From Blastocatellia bacterium (lineage in GTDB: Bacteria; Acidobacteriota; Blastocatellia; RBC074): a stretch of DNA of 59,557 nucleotides. A model generated the notes under the pieces. The model saw nothing but the letters and a program-made list of their open reading frames with translations. It ran no database searches and was not told the DNA's origin. The stretch covers positions 1 to 59,557 of the forward strand of contig JAEUQN010000018.1 in NCBI GenBank assembly GCA_016789725.1, given 5' to 3'. Positions 1 through 8,980 of the stretch are shown here, piece by piece (positions within the stretch are counted from its first letter, which is position 1; each line of letters begins with the position of its first letter). The translations under genes and the position numbers were made by a program.

Positions 1-1
1 T

Positions 2-919
2 TCAGCAGGCCGATTGGTGTGGCGATTGGCACAAAAATCCATTGCGCAGTTGCCGCCGCAAACACGAGCGCACGTGTTGTTTGGGTTGCAAGTTGGGCCA
101 TTGCTGGGCGCGTTGCTTGGTGTGCTGGGCGTGGTCTTGCCTGCGTATCTGCTGCACGAACCACCCGGCACCAATGAACCGTACAGCCTTTCACTGTTGT
201 TTCCAAGTTTGGTTTGCCTCCTGGTGCTGTCCTTCGCCGCGCATCGTGTTTGGCTGGCGTGGCGCTTGACGAATCGCTTATCGAAAAGCTGGCAGCAGGG
301 AATGGGTCGCATCAAACAGGACGGCATTGCCGCACCAATCTGGCGCATTCAGCATCCATTGCCGTTGATTGCTGTCGTTGGTGTGTTGCGCCCGCAACTG
401 TTTGTGGCCGCGCATTTGTTTGAAGCTTTGACGACAGCAGAACTGACCGCCGTGCTGCGCCACGAGCAATGGCATCTGACGGCGCGCGATAATTTCCGTC
501 GTGTGCTGTTTGATCTCTGTCAGCACGGATTATTTTTCCTGCGCGGCGGACGCGAGCTGGCGCAACAATGGTACGAGAGCGTTGAGATGTCCGCTGATGA
601 GTATGCCGCACGTCACAACCCGCACGTCGCCCTTGACCTCGCATCCGCTTTAGTCAAAATCGCGCGCCTCTTTCCAGCAGGTGCTTCGGTGACGCTGCCC
701 GCAACAGTTTCGACCGTGTTGTTGGATGACAGCAGCCTCGCGCGTCGAGTGCAACGCCTGATGCAGATGAGTGACGAGGGCGAGCCGTTCGTGCCACAAA
801 GCGTGTTGCCTGGTATTGTGACAAGCTGTTTTCTGTTGTTCGCTCTGATAATGTTGCAATCGGATGCGCTTTGGATGGTGCATCAAGGGATTGAACTCCT
901 CGTTTCTTATCTCCCTTAG
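2..919 (+). CDS. M56-family (BlaR1-like) membrane zinc peptidase, 5'-truncated
   Basis: The reading frame is open to the window edge and the first possible start, at 14, is TTG, so the true N-terminus probably lies outside. Hydrophobic stretches at about residues 25-47 and 55-80 (counted from the TTG) look like membrane helices. HEQWH at residues 150-154 is the HExxH zinc site of the M56/gluzincin peptidases. A downstream EMSADE segment could supply the third ligand, and a further hydrophobic helix lies near the C-terminus. It ends about 30 residues after that helix, so it has no large C-terminal sensor domain, unlike BlaR1 proper. M56 proteins usually pair with a BlaI-type repressor; any such gene would be upstream of the window. 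Family assignment is good; the signal sensed is unknown. Confidence 0.72.
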   Translation, partial: SAGRLVWRLAQKSIAQLPPQTRAHVLFGLQVGPLLGALLGVLGVVLPAYLLHEPPGTNEPYSLSLLFPSLVCLLVLSFAAHRVWLAWRLTNRLSKSWQQGMGRIKQDGIAAPIWRIQHPLPLIAVVGVLRPQLFVAAHLFEALTTAELTAVLRHEQWHLTARDNFRRVLFDLCQHGLFFLRGGRELAQQWYESVEMSADEYAARHNPHVALDLASALVKIARLFPAGASVTLPATVSTVLLDDSSLARRVQRLMQMSDEGEPFVPQSVLPGIVTSCFLLFALIMLQSDALWMVHQGIELLVSYLP

Positions 920-952
920 ACTTCCTTCAGCAATCTGCCCGCCATACGTTTT

Positions 953-979
953 GCGTCTACGATCTATGGTAGTAGACGC
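953..979. promoter_or_regulatory. 8-bp perfect dyad upstream of the TonB receptor gene
   Basis: GCGTCTAC (953-960) and GTAGACGC (972-979) are perfect reverse complements separated by 11 nt. They lie 60-86 bp before the start of the receptor gene and 34 bp after the M56 stop. There is no T-run, so a regulator site or mRNA hairpin fits better than a terminator. Function is unproven. Confidence 0.3.
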
Positions 980-1038
980 CGAGAATTCGTACACTCGCCG
1001 TTCTCGCTTGTGCGTCACACACAACCTTATTCGCTTGT

Positions 1039-3774
1039 ATGAATGACTGTCTACGATTCTGCCTTTCTCTTTTTTGCCTTCTCTCTTTGACCTTCGCCAC
1101 ACAGGCGCAAACAGCTTCCGTTACTGGCATTACCGGAAGCGTCAAAGATGCCGACAATCGGGGCGTGACCGAGGCCAACGTTTCGCTGCTGAATTCCAAT
1201 CAAGCTGTGTTGCGCGTAGTGCGAACCGATACAGAAGGGAAGTTTCGCTTTGAAGGCATTCGCCCCGGCACGTATGAAATTCAAGTCACGCATCCCGGCT
1301 TCAGCATGCGGCGGCAAATGGTCACAGCGACAAATGCTGCGACAACGGAAGTGAATTTGGTGCTGGAAGTGAATCAGGTGTTGGAACTCATCACGGTGAC
1401 AGCCGAAACCGGAACCTCGCGCGACAAAGACACAGTTGCACAGCAAGTCAATATCGTCAGCGAAGATTCGATTACACAGCGCGCCACCGCACAGCTTGCG
1501 CAAGTTGCCGATGAAGAGGCTGGCTTAGCCTTGCAGCGCACCAGTCCGACGATTGGTTCAGTGCTCGTGCGTGGCTTGACGGAAGTCGGCGTGTTTATTG
1601 ATGGCGTGCGCTTCACGAACAGCACACAGCGCGGCGGCATCAATACGTTTTTCAATCTCAACGATCCCACTAGCCTGCGCTCGGTCGAAGTGCTGCGCGG
1701 GCCAAATACGGCACAGTACGGCTCTGATTCGCTCGGAGGCACAGCGCAACTCGTGACCCGTCAGCCGCAGTTCGGGTTGACGCCGCCGCAACTGCACGGC
1801 GAATGGAACACGTTTTACACCAGCGCCGATCATTCGTTCGGCAGCAATGCGCTGCTCAGCTACGGCACCGAACGTTTTGGCGTGCTGACGAATTTGATCG
1901 GGCGACGCACCAACACGCTCAGACCGGGTGGGGGCATTGACAGTCACTCGGCCATCACGCGCTTTCTCGGTTTGCCCTCGAATATCACTGGTTCAGAGCG
2001 ATTGCCCGACACGACGTTCACGCAATTTGGCGGCACCTTCAAAGCGACGTTTGCGCCGACGACCGATCAGCAAGTGAGCTTTCATTATCAGCGCGGGCAA
2101 CAGGACGGAGGCAAACGCTACGATCAACTGCTCGGCGGCGATGGCAATTTGATTGCCGATTTGCGCAACCTGATGCTGGATTTTGGTTACATCCGTTACT
2201 TCAAACAGCAGGTTGGTTTCTTCGACAATCTTTCGACGACGGTTTCATACAACAGCCAGCGCGAAGAGCGTGTCAATCAAGGCGGTAACGGCAATCCAGG
2301 CGCTGCAATCACGCACGACAAAGAACGCACGAGCAGCTACGGTCTCAGCTTTTATCTCGACAAACAGGCTCTGCACCAAAACGGGCAGCGCAACAGCTTT
2401 TTGATCGGCGGCGACATCTACCACGACAAAGTGAGCGCGCCGAGTTATAGCTTCGATCCGGCTTCGCGTGCCTTCACGATTGTGCGACCGCGAGTGCCAA
2501 ATGGAGCGCGCTACATTCTGGCTGGCGTGTTTGTCCAGGATGCGCTGGAAGTCATTGCCAATCGTCTGCGGGTGACGGGTGCATTGCGCTACAACGTCGG
2601 CTCGTATCGCGTGCGAGCGGCGGACAGTCCAACCATTAATGGACGATCCCTTGTGCCGAATGATTCATTGCGCGTCGGCGATTTTTCAGGACGCATTGGG
2701 ACGGTGTTGACCGTTGCGCCGGGATTGAATTTGGCCTTCAACTTCAGTCGCGGATTTCGTGCGCCGAATATCACGACGCTCGGCTCGACTGGTCTCGTCG
2801 GCGTAGGTTATCAGGTCGCTGCCAGCGATGTGATTGGCTTGAACGCTACGATTGGCACGACGGCGGATGAAACGGCGGTTTCGACAGGCGTCAATGTAGG
2901 CCGCTTACAATCCGAAACGAGCAACAATTACGAACTCAGCCTGCGCTATCGCAATAATCGTTTCGACACCGATTTGACGGGTTTCATCATTGCTTATGAC
3001 AACACGATTGTGCGGCAAACATTGATCTTGCCGCAGGGCGCGGTGGGCAAATCGCTGGGCAGTCAAATCATCGAACGACAGAATGCTAACGGCGCAGTAT
3101 TTGTCGCATTGTCGTCTGCGCCCGTGTTAGTGCAGGCCAATCTCAGCAATACGCGCTTGCAAGGGCTGGAATACACCTTGAATTTCAAGTTGACGAAGGC
3201 GTGGAGCTTCGGCGGCAATTTCAGTTACGTGTACGCCGAAGACCGTGCGACGGGTGTTGCACCGAATCTCGGTGGAGGCGGCATTCCACCGCAGATGGGC
3301 TTTCTGCGGCTTCGCTATCAACCACCGGGACAGCGATACTGGATCGAAGCGTATTCGTCACTGGCGGGACGACAGGCGCGGCTTTCCTCCCTTGATCTTT
3401 CTGATCGGCGCACCGGAGCAATCCGCTCTCGCGCGAACATCCAGAATTTCTTTCGCCGTGGTGCGTGCGTGCGCGGCATTACCACCGTGGGTACGAACGG
3501 ACAATGCAACAGCGCCGGTGGCACCCTGAAGGCGACGGGCGAAACGTTGGCCCAAGTGCAAACGCGCGTACTTGGCACCGCCGATTCCGCGCCGCTGTTT
3601 CCTGCGATTCCCGGTTATGGCTTAGTCAATTTGCGTGGCGGGTTTCGCTTCAACGAAGCGCACGAGATAACGATGGATTTTGAGAATATTGCCGACAAAA
3701 GCCACCGCGCGCCGGGCTGGGGCATTGATGGCCCTGGTCGCAGCATCACGGCGCGGTATCGGGTTCGGTTTTGA
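1039..3774 (+). CDS. TonB-dependent outer-membrane receptor with N-terminal carboxypeptidase-regulatory-like domain
   Basis: The 911-residue protein starts with a signal peptide (hydrophobic core about residues 5-18, probable cleavage after TQAQ near 25). A beta-sandwich CarboxypepD_reg-like domain follows (about 28-110, with GxVKDADNRGV and TDTEGKFRFEGIRPGTYE features). The plug domain spans about 130-235 (VRGLTEVGVFIDGVR, VEVLRGPNTAQYGSDSLGG). The remainder is beta-barrel, ending in the terminal strand YRVRF with the final aromatic expected for BAM recognition. It would import a bulky ligand using TonB energy. The next gene, 18 bp downstream, is a PepSY membrane protein, a family often found with siderophore receptors. 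That makes an iron chelate a reasonable guess, but the substrate cannot be read from sequence. Confidence 0.9.
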   Translation: MNDCLRFCLSLFCLLSLTFATQAQTASVTGITGSVKDADNRGVTEANVSLLNSNQAVLRVVRTDTEGKFRFEGIRPGTYEIQVTHPGFSMRRQMVTATNAATTEVNLVLEVNQVLELITVTAETGTSRDKDTVAQQVNIVSEDSITQRATAQLAQVADEEAGLALQRTSPTIGSVLVRGLTEVGVFIDGVRFTNSTQRGGINTFFNLNDPTSLRSVEVLRGPNTAQYGSDSLGGTAQLVTRQPQFGLTPPQLHGEWNTFYTSADHSFGSNALLSYGTERFGVLTNLIGRRTNTLRPGGGIDSHSAITRFLGLPSNITGSERLPDTTFTQFGGTFKATFAPTTDQQVSFHYQRGQQDGGKRYDQLLGGDGNLIADLRNLMLDFGYIRYFKQQVGFFDNLSTTVSYNSQREERVNQGGNGNPGAAITHDKERTSSYGLSFYLDKQALHQNGQRNSFLIGGDIYHDKVSAPSYSFDPASRAFTIVRPRVPNGARYILAGVFVQDALEVIANRLRVTGALRYNVGSYRVRAADSPTINGRSLVPNDSLRVGDFSGRIGTVLTVAPGLNLAFNFSRGFRAPNITTLGSTGLVGVGYQVAASDVIGLNATIGTTADETAVSTGVNVGRLQSETSNNYELSLRYRNNRFDTDLTGFIIAYDNTIVRQTLILPQGAVGKSLGSQIIERQNANGAVFVALSSAPVLVQANLSNTRLQGLEYTLNFKLTKAWSFGGNFSYVYAEDRATGVAPNLGGGGIPPQMGFLRLRYQPPGQRYWIEAYSSLAGRQARLSSLDLSDRRTGAIRSRANIQNFFRRGACVRGITTVGTNGQCNSAGGTLKATGETLAQVQTRVLGTADSAPLFPAIPGYGLVNLRGGFRFNEAHEITMDFENIADKSHRAPGWGIDGPGRSITARYRVRF

Positions 3775-3792
3775 GAGAGCGCTGATTATTTT

Positions 3793-4323
3793 ATGAAACT
3801 ACACACGCTGAACCGCAAGGTTCACTACTGGGGGTCAATGATCATTGCGCTCCCGGTTTTGATCGTCCTTTGCACAGGGCTTCTTTTGCAATTGAAAAAG
3901 CAACTGACGTGGGTGCAACCGCCCGAACAGCGCGGCACGGCCCAGGACCTGCGCCTTGATTTCCCCCGCATTCTGGCGATTTGTCAGACGGTTCCCGAAG
4001 CGCAAATCCAGAGTTGGGACGACATCAATCGGCTGGATGTGCGTCCCGGTCGCGGCCTGCTGAAAGTCGCGGCAAAAAATAATTACGAAATTCAGCTTGA
4101 TACTGCGACGGGCAAGATCTTGCAGGTGGCCTATCGTCGCTCTGATTTGATCGAAGCCCTGCACGATGGCTCGTGGTTTCACGACGCCGTGAAATTGTGG
4201 GTGTTTCTGCCCTCAGCCATTGTGTTGTTGGGTTTGTGGGTGACAGGAATTTATCTGTTCTGGTTGCCTATCGGAGTGCGGCGGCGACGTGGTCGAAACA
4301 AAGAGGTGCCAGCAAAGGCATGA
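3793..4323 (+). CDS. PepSY-associated TM helix protein
   Basis: A 176-residue protein with a membrane helix at about residues 13-32 (after the LNRKVHYWGSM start typical of PepSY-TM proteins), a roughly 100-residue periplasmic PepSY-like stretch (LLKVAAKNNYEIQLDTATGKIL) and a second helix at about 135-157, then a basic Arg-rich tail on the cytoplasmic side. It is shorter than the multi-helix FMN-reductase-like PepSY proteins and resembles the compact two-helix form. It follows the TonB receptor by 18 bp and is presumably co-transcribed. The family is frequently linked to iron uptake, perhaps in reductive release. Function here is inferred from context only. Confidence 0.78.
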   Translation: MKLHTLNRKVHYWGSMIIALPVLIVLCTGLLLQLKKQLTWVQPPEQRGTAQDLRLDFPRILAICQTVPEAQIQSWDDINRLDVRPGRGLLKVAAKNNYEIQLDTATGKILQVAYRRSDLIEALHDGSWFHDAVKLWVFLPSAIVLLGLWVTGIYLFWLPIGVRRRRGRNKEVPAKA

Positions 4324-4356
4324 GATACGTTCTTTGTTATTGCCCCGTCATTTTTG

Positions 4357-7300
4357 TCACCGCGCACTCACCTGCGAGCCCAAACTTTGCGCCACACGCG
4401 GTTGATCCAGCACCCAGCGGCGAATGATTTGATATGGGCGTTCGTTCGGGGCAAAGCGGCGTCCGCCCTGATGCCCGTCTTCTTTGCCAGTTTGCACGTT
4501 CAGCGGTTTGCGCAGCAGTTTGCTGGTTTCAATGTCGGGCAGGTTCACGCGCTGTTGCAGCAGCAAATAATTCTTCAGCATCTTGGCGACTGACCAATAG
4601 CCGTTGCCGTTCGGGGCTTCCAATTCGAGCGATGGCACGCGCCCCGGTACGGCGTGGCATTTCATACATGACATCGTATCCATCCTCTGATCGCGGTTGA
4701 GTTCGGGTGCGACGTGATCGCTGAAATAACGGAAGCTGGCGAGGAATTGTGGCGTTAGATTCGCTTCACCTTTCGCGTCTTTCAGGCTTCCGGCGAGCGG
4801 TTCTTTCTTGATCGCTTCACGCAGATCACTCAGGAATGTTTGCTCATCGGCATAACGTAACGCACTGCGCGCGGCATCGTCTTTCATCTCGCGCAATGCC
4901 GTTTGCACTGTCGGGTTTTGACGCAGTGCCGTCGTGTTCGCCAGACGTAACGCGATATTGCGGCTCATCACGGGCGTGTCGGGCTTGAGCATTTGCAAAT
5001 ACAATTCGACAGCGCGTGTACGTGCCGCCGCGAGTTCCGGCGAGAGTTGTGGTTGTTTCGTCGCTCCGACTTCGGGAATTTCGTCATTGAACGACATCAC
5101 CCAACTGACGCTCGGCAACCAGAAATGTGCGATCAGCGGATTCTTCGTGGAGCCGGGCAGGAAGCGCAACAGGTTCTCCGTGTGCAAATCTGTATTCGAC
5201 GCCAGCATCGCGCCCATTCGATCTGCGACGTACCAATCCGCATCGGGCAGTCCCATCGGACGCACAGCAGCGGCGGCGGCTGCGAGAATGTTATTCAACT
5301 CCGTCTGCGATGGTTCCGGTTTGAATTTGGGAATCAGCAAACGATAGAGCAAATCGCGTTGCTCATCAGTTTTTGGTACGGCCCATTTTGCGCGCGAAAA
5401 CAGCTTCAGGACAGGCTGCGCCAACGTCTGTCGCCGATCATAGTCCATCGCGCCGCGCAGAATTTGTTCGACCAGTGGTTCGATTTTTTCCTGCACCGCA
5501 GGCAATGTCACAGCCGTCGGATCAGACACCGCTGCCGCCGCAATCGTGCGCAGAACTTCGGGGCCAGCGGTTGAGTAATCAATGATTTTGTCCTGCAACG
5601 GTTGAAAGGCAACGTTGGCCGAACCTTCGAGAATTAAGCGCAATTCGGGAATATCTTCGGCCTTGGTTTTGCTCCACAAACGCATCGCCGCTTTGCCCAT
5701 CAGCTCCGTGCTGCCTTTTTGAATGTAGCCCATTTGACCGGGGCCACCGTCGCCGCCCGATGTGTTGTAGTACGTCGCTGCAATCGCGACCAATCGGCGC
5801 GCCAACAAATCTTTTGTGGCATCCGGCACGCTCGCATCCTCCAACTTCGCTTCGAGCGCGTTGAAAAGCGGCGTCAATTCTTTGTACTGATGCTCTTCGC
5901 TGCCGTTGGCCTTGTGACCTGTCGCGACGAACAGCGCGTGGCTTTGATAGCGGAACGCATTTTCGACCAGCGCGTTTGCTTCGGGCGCAAGCAGCTTCTT
6001 CATCCACGCTTGATTCAAGCCTTCGCGGACGGGCGGATTCCAGACCCACCATTGCCACGCAGCCTTCGCCGCCCACGCGCGCACGCCCGGCGCGGCATCG
6101 TCGTTCATTGCTTTTTCGAGCATCGCGGTCAGGCGTTGGTGCGGAAAGTTCGGCGTCGGCATCACCGTGTCAGCGCGCATTCCCAAGGCCTTCAGCACGC
6201 TTTCGCGCGTGATGTCATTGCCTGTGTTATAGGCAGCAAACACGGCATCAAAGCCGATATTATCCAGCAATGTTTGTTCCATCGCCCACGCCGCTGCATC
6301 TCGCACCATCTTGACCGAATCGCCCATCAATTTTACGAGCGACGGCACGCCGCGTTGCGTGTGAACGCTGCCCAGCGCCATCGCGCTCCATCGTCTCACA
6401 TGGGCGTTTGAATGAGATGCCGATTGGATCATCAACTCAACGAACGCGGCTTCGTCGGTGTACGAGAGGTTGCGTACCCGCGCGATGCTGGCCGATAACG
6501 ATTCGCCCGGTTTTGCGGTGAAATCTGCGCGATTCAATTTGACCGGTGTGGTAGGGAAGTAACGCGACAAAGCGTGCAGTGCGTACGCTGTCGTCACGAA
6601 CCCTGTCAGCGCGTTCTTATTCCAACGACCGTGCGGAAACTGTTGTTTGAGCAGGGCCTGAATGCCGCGCGCGACCGCCGGCTCATCTTTGCTGCGCCCC
6701 ATTGCCTGAAACGCAATCACTGCCAATGCGGTTGGCGCGGGATCATATTGCCCATCGGTCTTCCACGTTTTGCCATCATCGGCGGTTTTGCCGGGATCGA
6801 AGCCCCAACTGCCATCGGCGTTTTGAATCGCGCGCAGCCGTGCTTCGTCTTTCGGCAATTGCTCTTGAATGCGGCTCAGCAGCTTCGCGGCATCGGCGGC
6901 GCTCAGCAATTTGTAATCGGGGAAGCGCGCAGGCGGCGGTTCTTTTTTGCCGTTCGCGTCCGGCTTGGGTTCCGGCGGTGGCGGCGGTTCGACAGGCAAG
7001 GTTTTTTGCTTGTCGTGCGCCCGTTTGTTTTGCGCGAGATAATCCTGTGGGAAGAACCGTTTGAAGAACTCGATGCGATGCGACATGTCGTCGCTGTAGC
7101 GCGGTACGACTGCCAGCATCTTCTCGGCTTTTTCTTCAATCGCGGCCAAATAACGCGGATGTCCCGTGCGATCATACGCCGTGCGCAAAATCTCTCCAGC
7201 GTAGTTGTACACGACCGATTGCCCGACGTTCGATCCCGGCCCGGCGGCGTTGATGCCACTCGGATCAGCGGTTTGCAAAACGTGATTCGCCGCACGAATC

Positions 7301-8793
7301 GCCTGGGTCGAATGCAGCTTGCGCGCAGGCATCACGAGTTCAGCGGTACAAACGTTGTGGCCCGTGACGCGCGTTCCGGCGGGGCCGTCACCGACATCCA
7401 GCGGCGCAAGGCTGGTGTTGTTCGCGGCGTCTTTCAAGTAATTCGTCGGGCGTAAAGATTCATACATCATGTTCCGCATGCGGCGCAGATGCTGTTTGTT
7501 CTCGACTACATAGCCGTTTTGCATTGGGATTGCCGGACCCCACACTCCCGATTGTGTGTGACAGCTCATGCAATGCGTGCCCATCAAATTGCCGGTGTCC
7601 CGAATGCGACGTTCGACGCTTGCACCGCGCGGACGATTGGCGAGCCACGAATCCACCTGGCCGAGATGGTCGTACATCGCCTGTCGCACGGCTAAACGCG
7701 GATCGGTGTATGGCGCAGGTTTCAGCAATCGTAGTTCGACTTCATAGCCGGGCGCGTTGGCTTCAGCTCGCACAAAATAGGTTTTGCCGGGTTGCAGCAA
7801 ACGAACGATGGCGGCGCGATGACCTTCGTTTTGTTGATGCGTGCGTTCGTTTTCGTTGCGGCCTTCGGTGTATTCGACGAGTTCGCCCGCGCTTAAAGTA
7901 TAAAATCGTAGCTGCGCTGCGAGAGTGTGATCGGGGATGGCTAAATCAGCGGTCAGCAATTTGGTTTCCATGCCGTTGTACGTCAGCTTGAACCAATCGT
8001 CGCCGGACTGTCCGACTTTGCCATTATCGAAATATTCAATGTCGTCCGCGCTGCCGGAAATGCGCAGGATTTGCACGCCGTCAGCATCAGCCTTGCCGTT
8101 GAATTCAATCGGCTGGGCTTGCTCAGGGGTGTCGTTCGGCTCCTGTTCGACGAACATCCCCGTGGCGGCACTGTCGCGCAGATCAATCGGATTGATAGCG
8201 ACGTGAAGCGCAACCGCTTTGGCTGCGGGCCAAGGCGTTTGGTTTGGGAATTTGATGGCGCTTGGTGCAGTGCCTTCTTCGCGCCAACGCGTACCTTCAA
8301 AGATCGTTGCTTCATTTTCGAGCGGCGCTATTTCTAAAGCATACAGTCCTGCGACGGGCGCGCGATAGACCTGATAGACATCGGGATCGAGCGCATGCAA
8401 TGCCTTCTGCCAATCCGCTGTTGCCTTCGTATAAATGCCAAATGCGTTCTTTGTGGGGTCCGTAGGTCGCATCGGAGTTGTGGCGAGAAGTGGAACTTCA
8501 TAGGCATCTACTAGTTGCCAGCGTACACCGATGCGACCGTGTGCAGGCAATGTTGACGGGCTTGGCACGCTCACCGCAATTTCAAGCGTTTCGCCCTTCT
8601 TCAATTCTATTCGCTTTTCCCACGGCTTGGAAAATTGCACGGTGGTTTTGAAGGCCGCCAGCGACGCTGTTTTACTAATCGGTTGGTAAACCGCTTCGCT
8701 GCGCTTGCTCAAAATCAACGCTGAGCCAAAGCCAAGACCAAGAAGAATCAGAACTAATCGCCAGGGATTGAGAAGGTGCTTTTGTACAGACAT
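4357..8793 (-). CDS. Giant membrane-anchored diheme cytochrome c fusion with PPC-like, terpenoid-toroid and HEAT-repeat segments
   Basis: The ATG at 8793 is preferred over the upstream TTG at 8814 because GAGG lies 4 nt before it; this gives 1478 residues. An N-terminal membrane anchor is followed by a beta-rich half. That half contains an EQEPNDTPEQAQPI segment characteristic of pre-peptidase C-terminal (PPC) domains, at about 215-365. The first heme motif, CMSCH, is near residue 408. A proline-rich linker (PPPPPEPKP) lies near 605. An alpha/alpha-toroid-like part with DGSWGFDPG (near 663) recalls squalene-cyclase/prenyltransferase repeats. HEAT-like repeats start near 795 (HVRRWSAMALGSV). 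The second heme motif, CMKCH, is near 1377, followed by SKLLRKPLN and HQGGRRF as in planctomycete-type cytochromes. It is likely periplasmic electron transfer or a c-type dehydrogenase module. It is convergent with the PepSY gene. Confidence 0.75.
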   Translation of the reverse strand: MSVQKHLLNPWRLVLILLGLGFGSALILSKRSEAVYQPISKTASLAAFKTTVQFSKPWEKRIELKKGETLEIAVSVPSPSTLPAHGRIGVRWQLVDAYEVPLLATTPMRPTDPTKNAFGIYTKATADWQKALHALDPDVYQVYRAPVAGLYALEIAPLENEATIFEGTRWREEGTAPSAIKFPNQTPWPAAKAVALHVAINPIDLRDSAATGMFVEQEPNDTPEQAQPIEFNGKADADGVQILRISGSADDIEYFDNGKVGQSGDDWFKLTYNGMETKLLTADLAIPDHTLAAQLRFYTLSAGELVEYTEGRNENERTHQQNEGHRAAIVRLLQPGKTYFVRAEANAPGYEVELRLLKPAPYTDPRLAVRQAMYDHLGQVDSWLANRPRGASVERRIRDTGNLMGTHCMSCHTQSGVWGPAIPMQNGYVVENKQHLRRMRNMMYESLRPTNYLKDAANNTSLAPLDVGDGPAGTRVTGHNVCTAELVMPARKLHSTQAIRAANHVLQTADPSGINAAGPGSNVGQSVVYNYAGEILRTAYDRTGHPRYLAAIEEKAEKMLAVVPRYSDDMSHRIEFFKRFFPQDYLAQNKRAHDKQKTLPVEPPPPPEPKPDANGKKEPPPARFPDYKLLSAADAAKLLSRIQEQLPKDEARLRAIQNADGSWGFDPGKTADDGKTWKTDGQYDPAPTALAVIAFQAMGRSKDEPAVARGIQALLKQQFPHGRWNKNALTGFVTTAYALHALSRYFPTTPVKLNRADFTAKPGESLSASIARVRNLSYTDEAAFVELMIQSASHSNAHVRRWSAMALGSVHTQRGVPSLVKLMGDSVKMVRDAAAWAMEQTLLDNIGFDAVFAAYNTGNDITRESVLKALGMRADTVMPTPNFPHQRLTAMLEKAMNDDAAPGVRAWAAKAAWQWWVWNPPVREGLNQAWMKKLLAPEANALVENAFRYQSHALFVATGHKANGSEEHQYKELTPLFNALEAKLEDASVPDATKDLLARRLVAIAATYYNTSGGDGGPGQMGYIQKGSTELMGKAAMRLWSKTKAEDIPELRLILEGSANVAFQPLQDKIIDYSTAGPEVLRTIAAAAVSDPTAVTLPAVQEKIEPLVEQILRGAMDYDRRQTLAQPVLKLFSRAKWAVPKTDEQRDLLYRLLIPKFKPEPSQTELNNILAAAAAAVRPMGLPDADWYVADRMGAMLASNTDLHTENLLRFLPGSTKNPLIAHFWLPSVSWVMSFNDEIPEVGATKQPQLSPELAAARTRAVELYLQMLKPDTPVMSRNIALRLANTTALRQNPTVQTALREMKDDAARSALRYADEQTFLSDLREAIKKEPLAGSLKDAKGEANLTPQFLASFRYFSDHVAPELNRDQRMDTMSCMKCHAVPGRVPSLELEAPNGNGYWSVAKMLKNYLLLQQRVNLPDIETSKLLRKPLNVQTGKEDGHQGGRRFAPNERPYQIIRRWVLDQPRVAQSLGSQVSAR

Positions 8794-8898
8794 ACGTCCT
8801 CGTTCGAGATGCAATTGTTAGTTGATCGCGCAGAACAAGCGCGGGTGAAATTTAAAAATATAACGAGCGACATCCTAAAACAGCCCGCTTGAGAAGGG

Positions 8899-8934
8899 CA
8901 AGGTTTGACCTTGAAATTCACTGTGCCTACAGTG
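8899..8934. promoter_or_regulatory. Two adjacent dyads upstream of the diheme cytochrome gene
   Basis: CAAGGT-TTG-ACCTTG (8899-8913) and CACTGT-GCCT-ACAGTG (8919-8934) are perfect inverted repeats six bases apart, in the 187-bp spacer between the MreB-like gene and the cytochrome gene. The second is followed on the plus strand by TTTTT, but no plus-strand gene precedes it, so a terminator there would be odd. A regulator site for the minus-strand cytochrome gene, about 105-140 bp upstream of its ATG, is the better guess. Confidence 0.3.
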
Positions 8935-8980
8935 TTTTTCAAGAGAGGGGTGGGGCGCAGTTTGCGGCACCGATATTGGT

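Noticed and set aside
650..1102. 150-codon minus-strand frame across the M56 end and the TonB leader
   Set aside because: Overlaps both real genes, starts with low-complexity Arg/Lys/Glu sequence and shows no family features.
6574..7455. 293-codon plus-strand frame opposite the diheme fusion gene
   Set aside because: Antisense to a gene with heme motifs and normal domain sequence; composition is Arg/Cys-rich as expected of a shadow frame.
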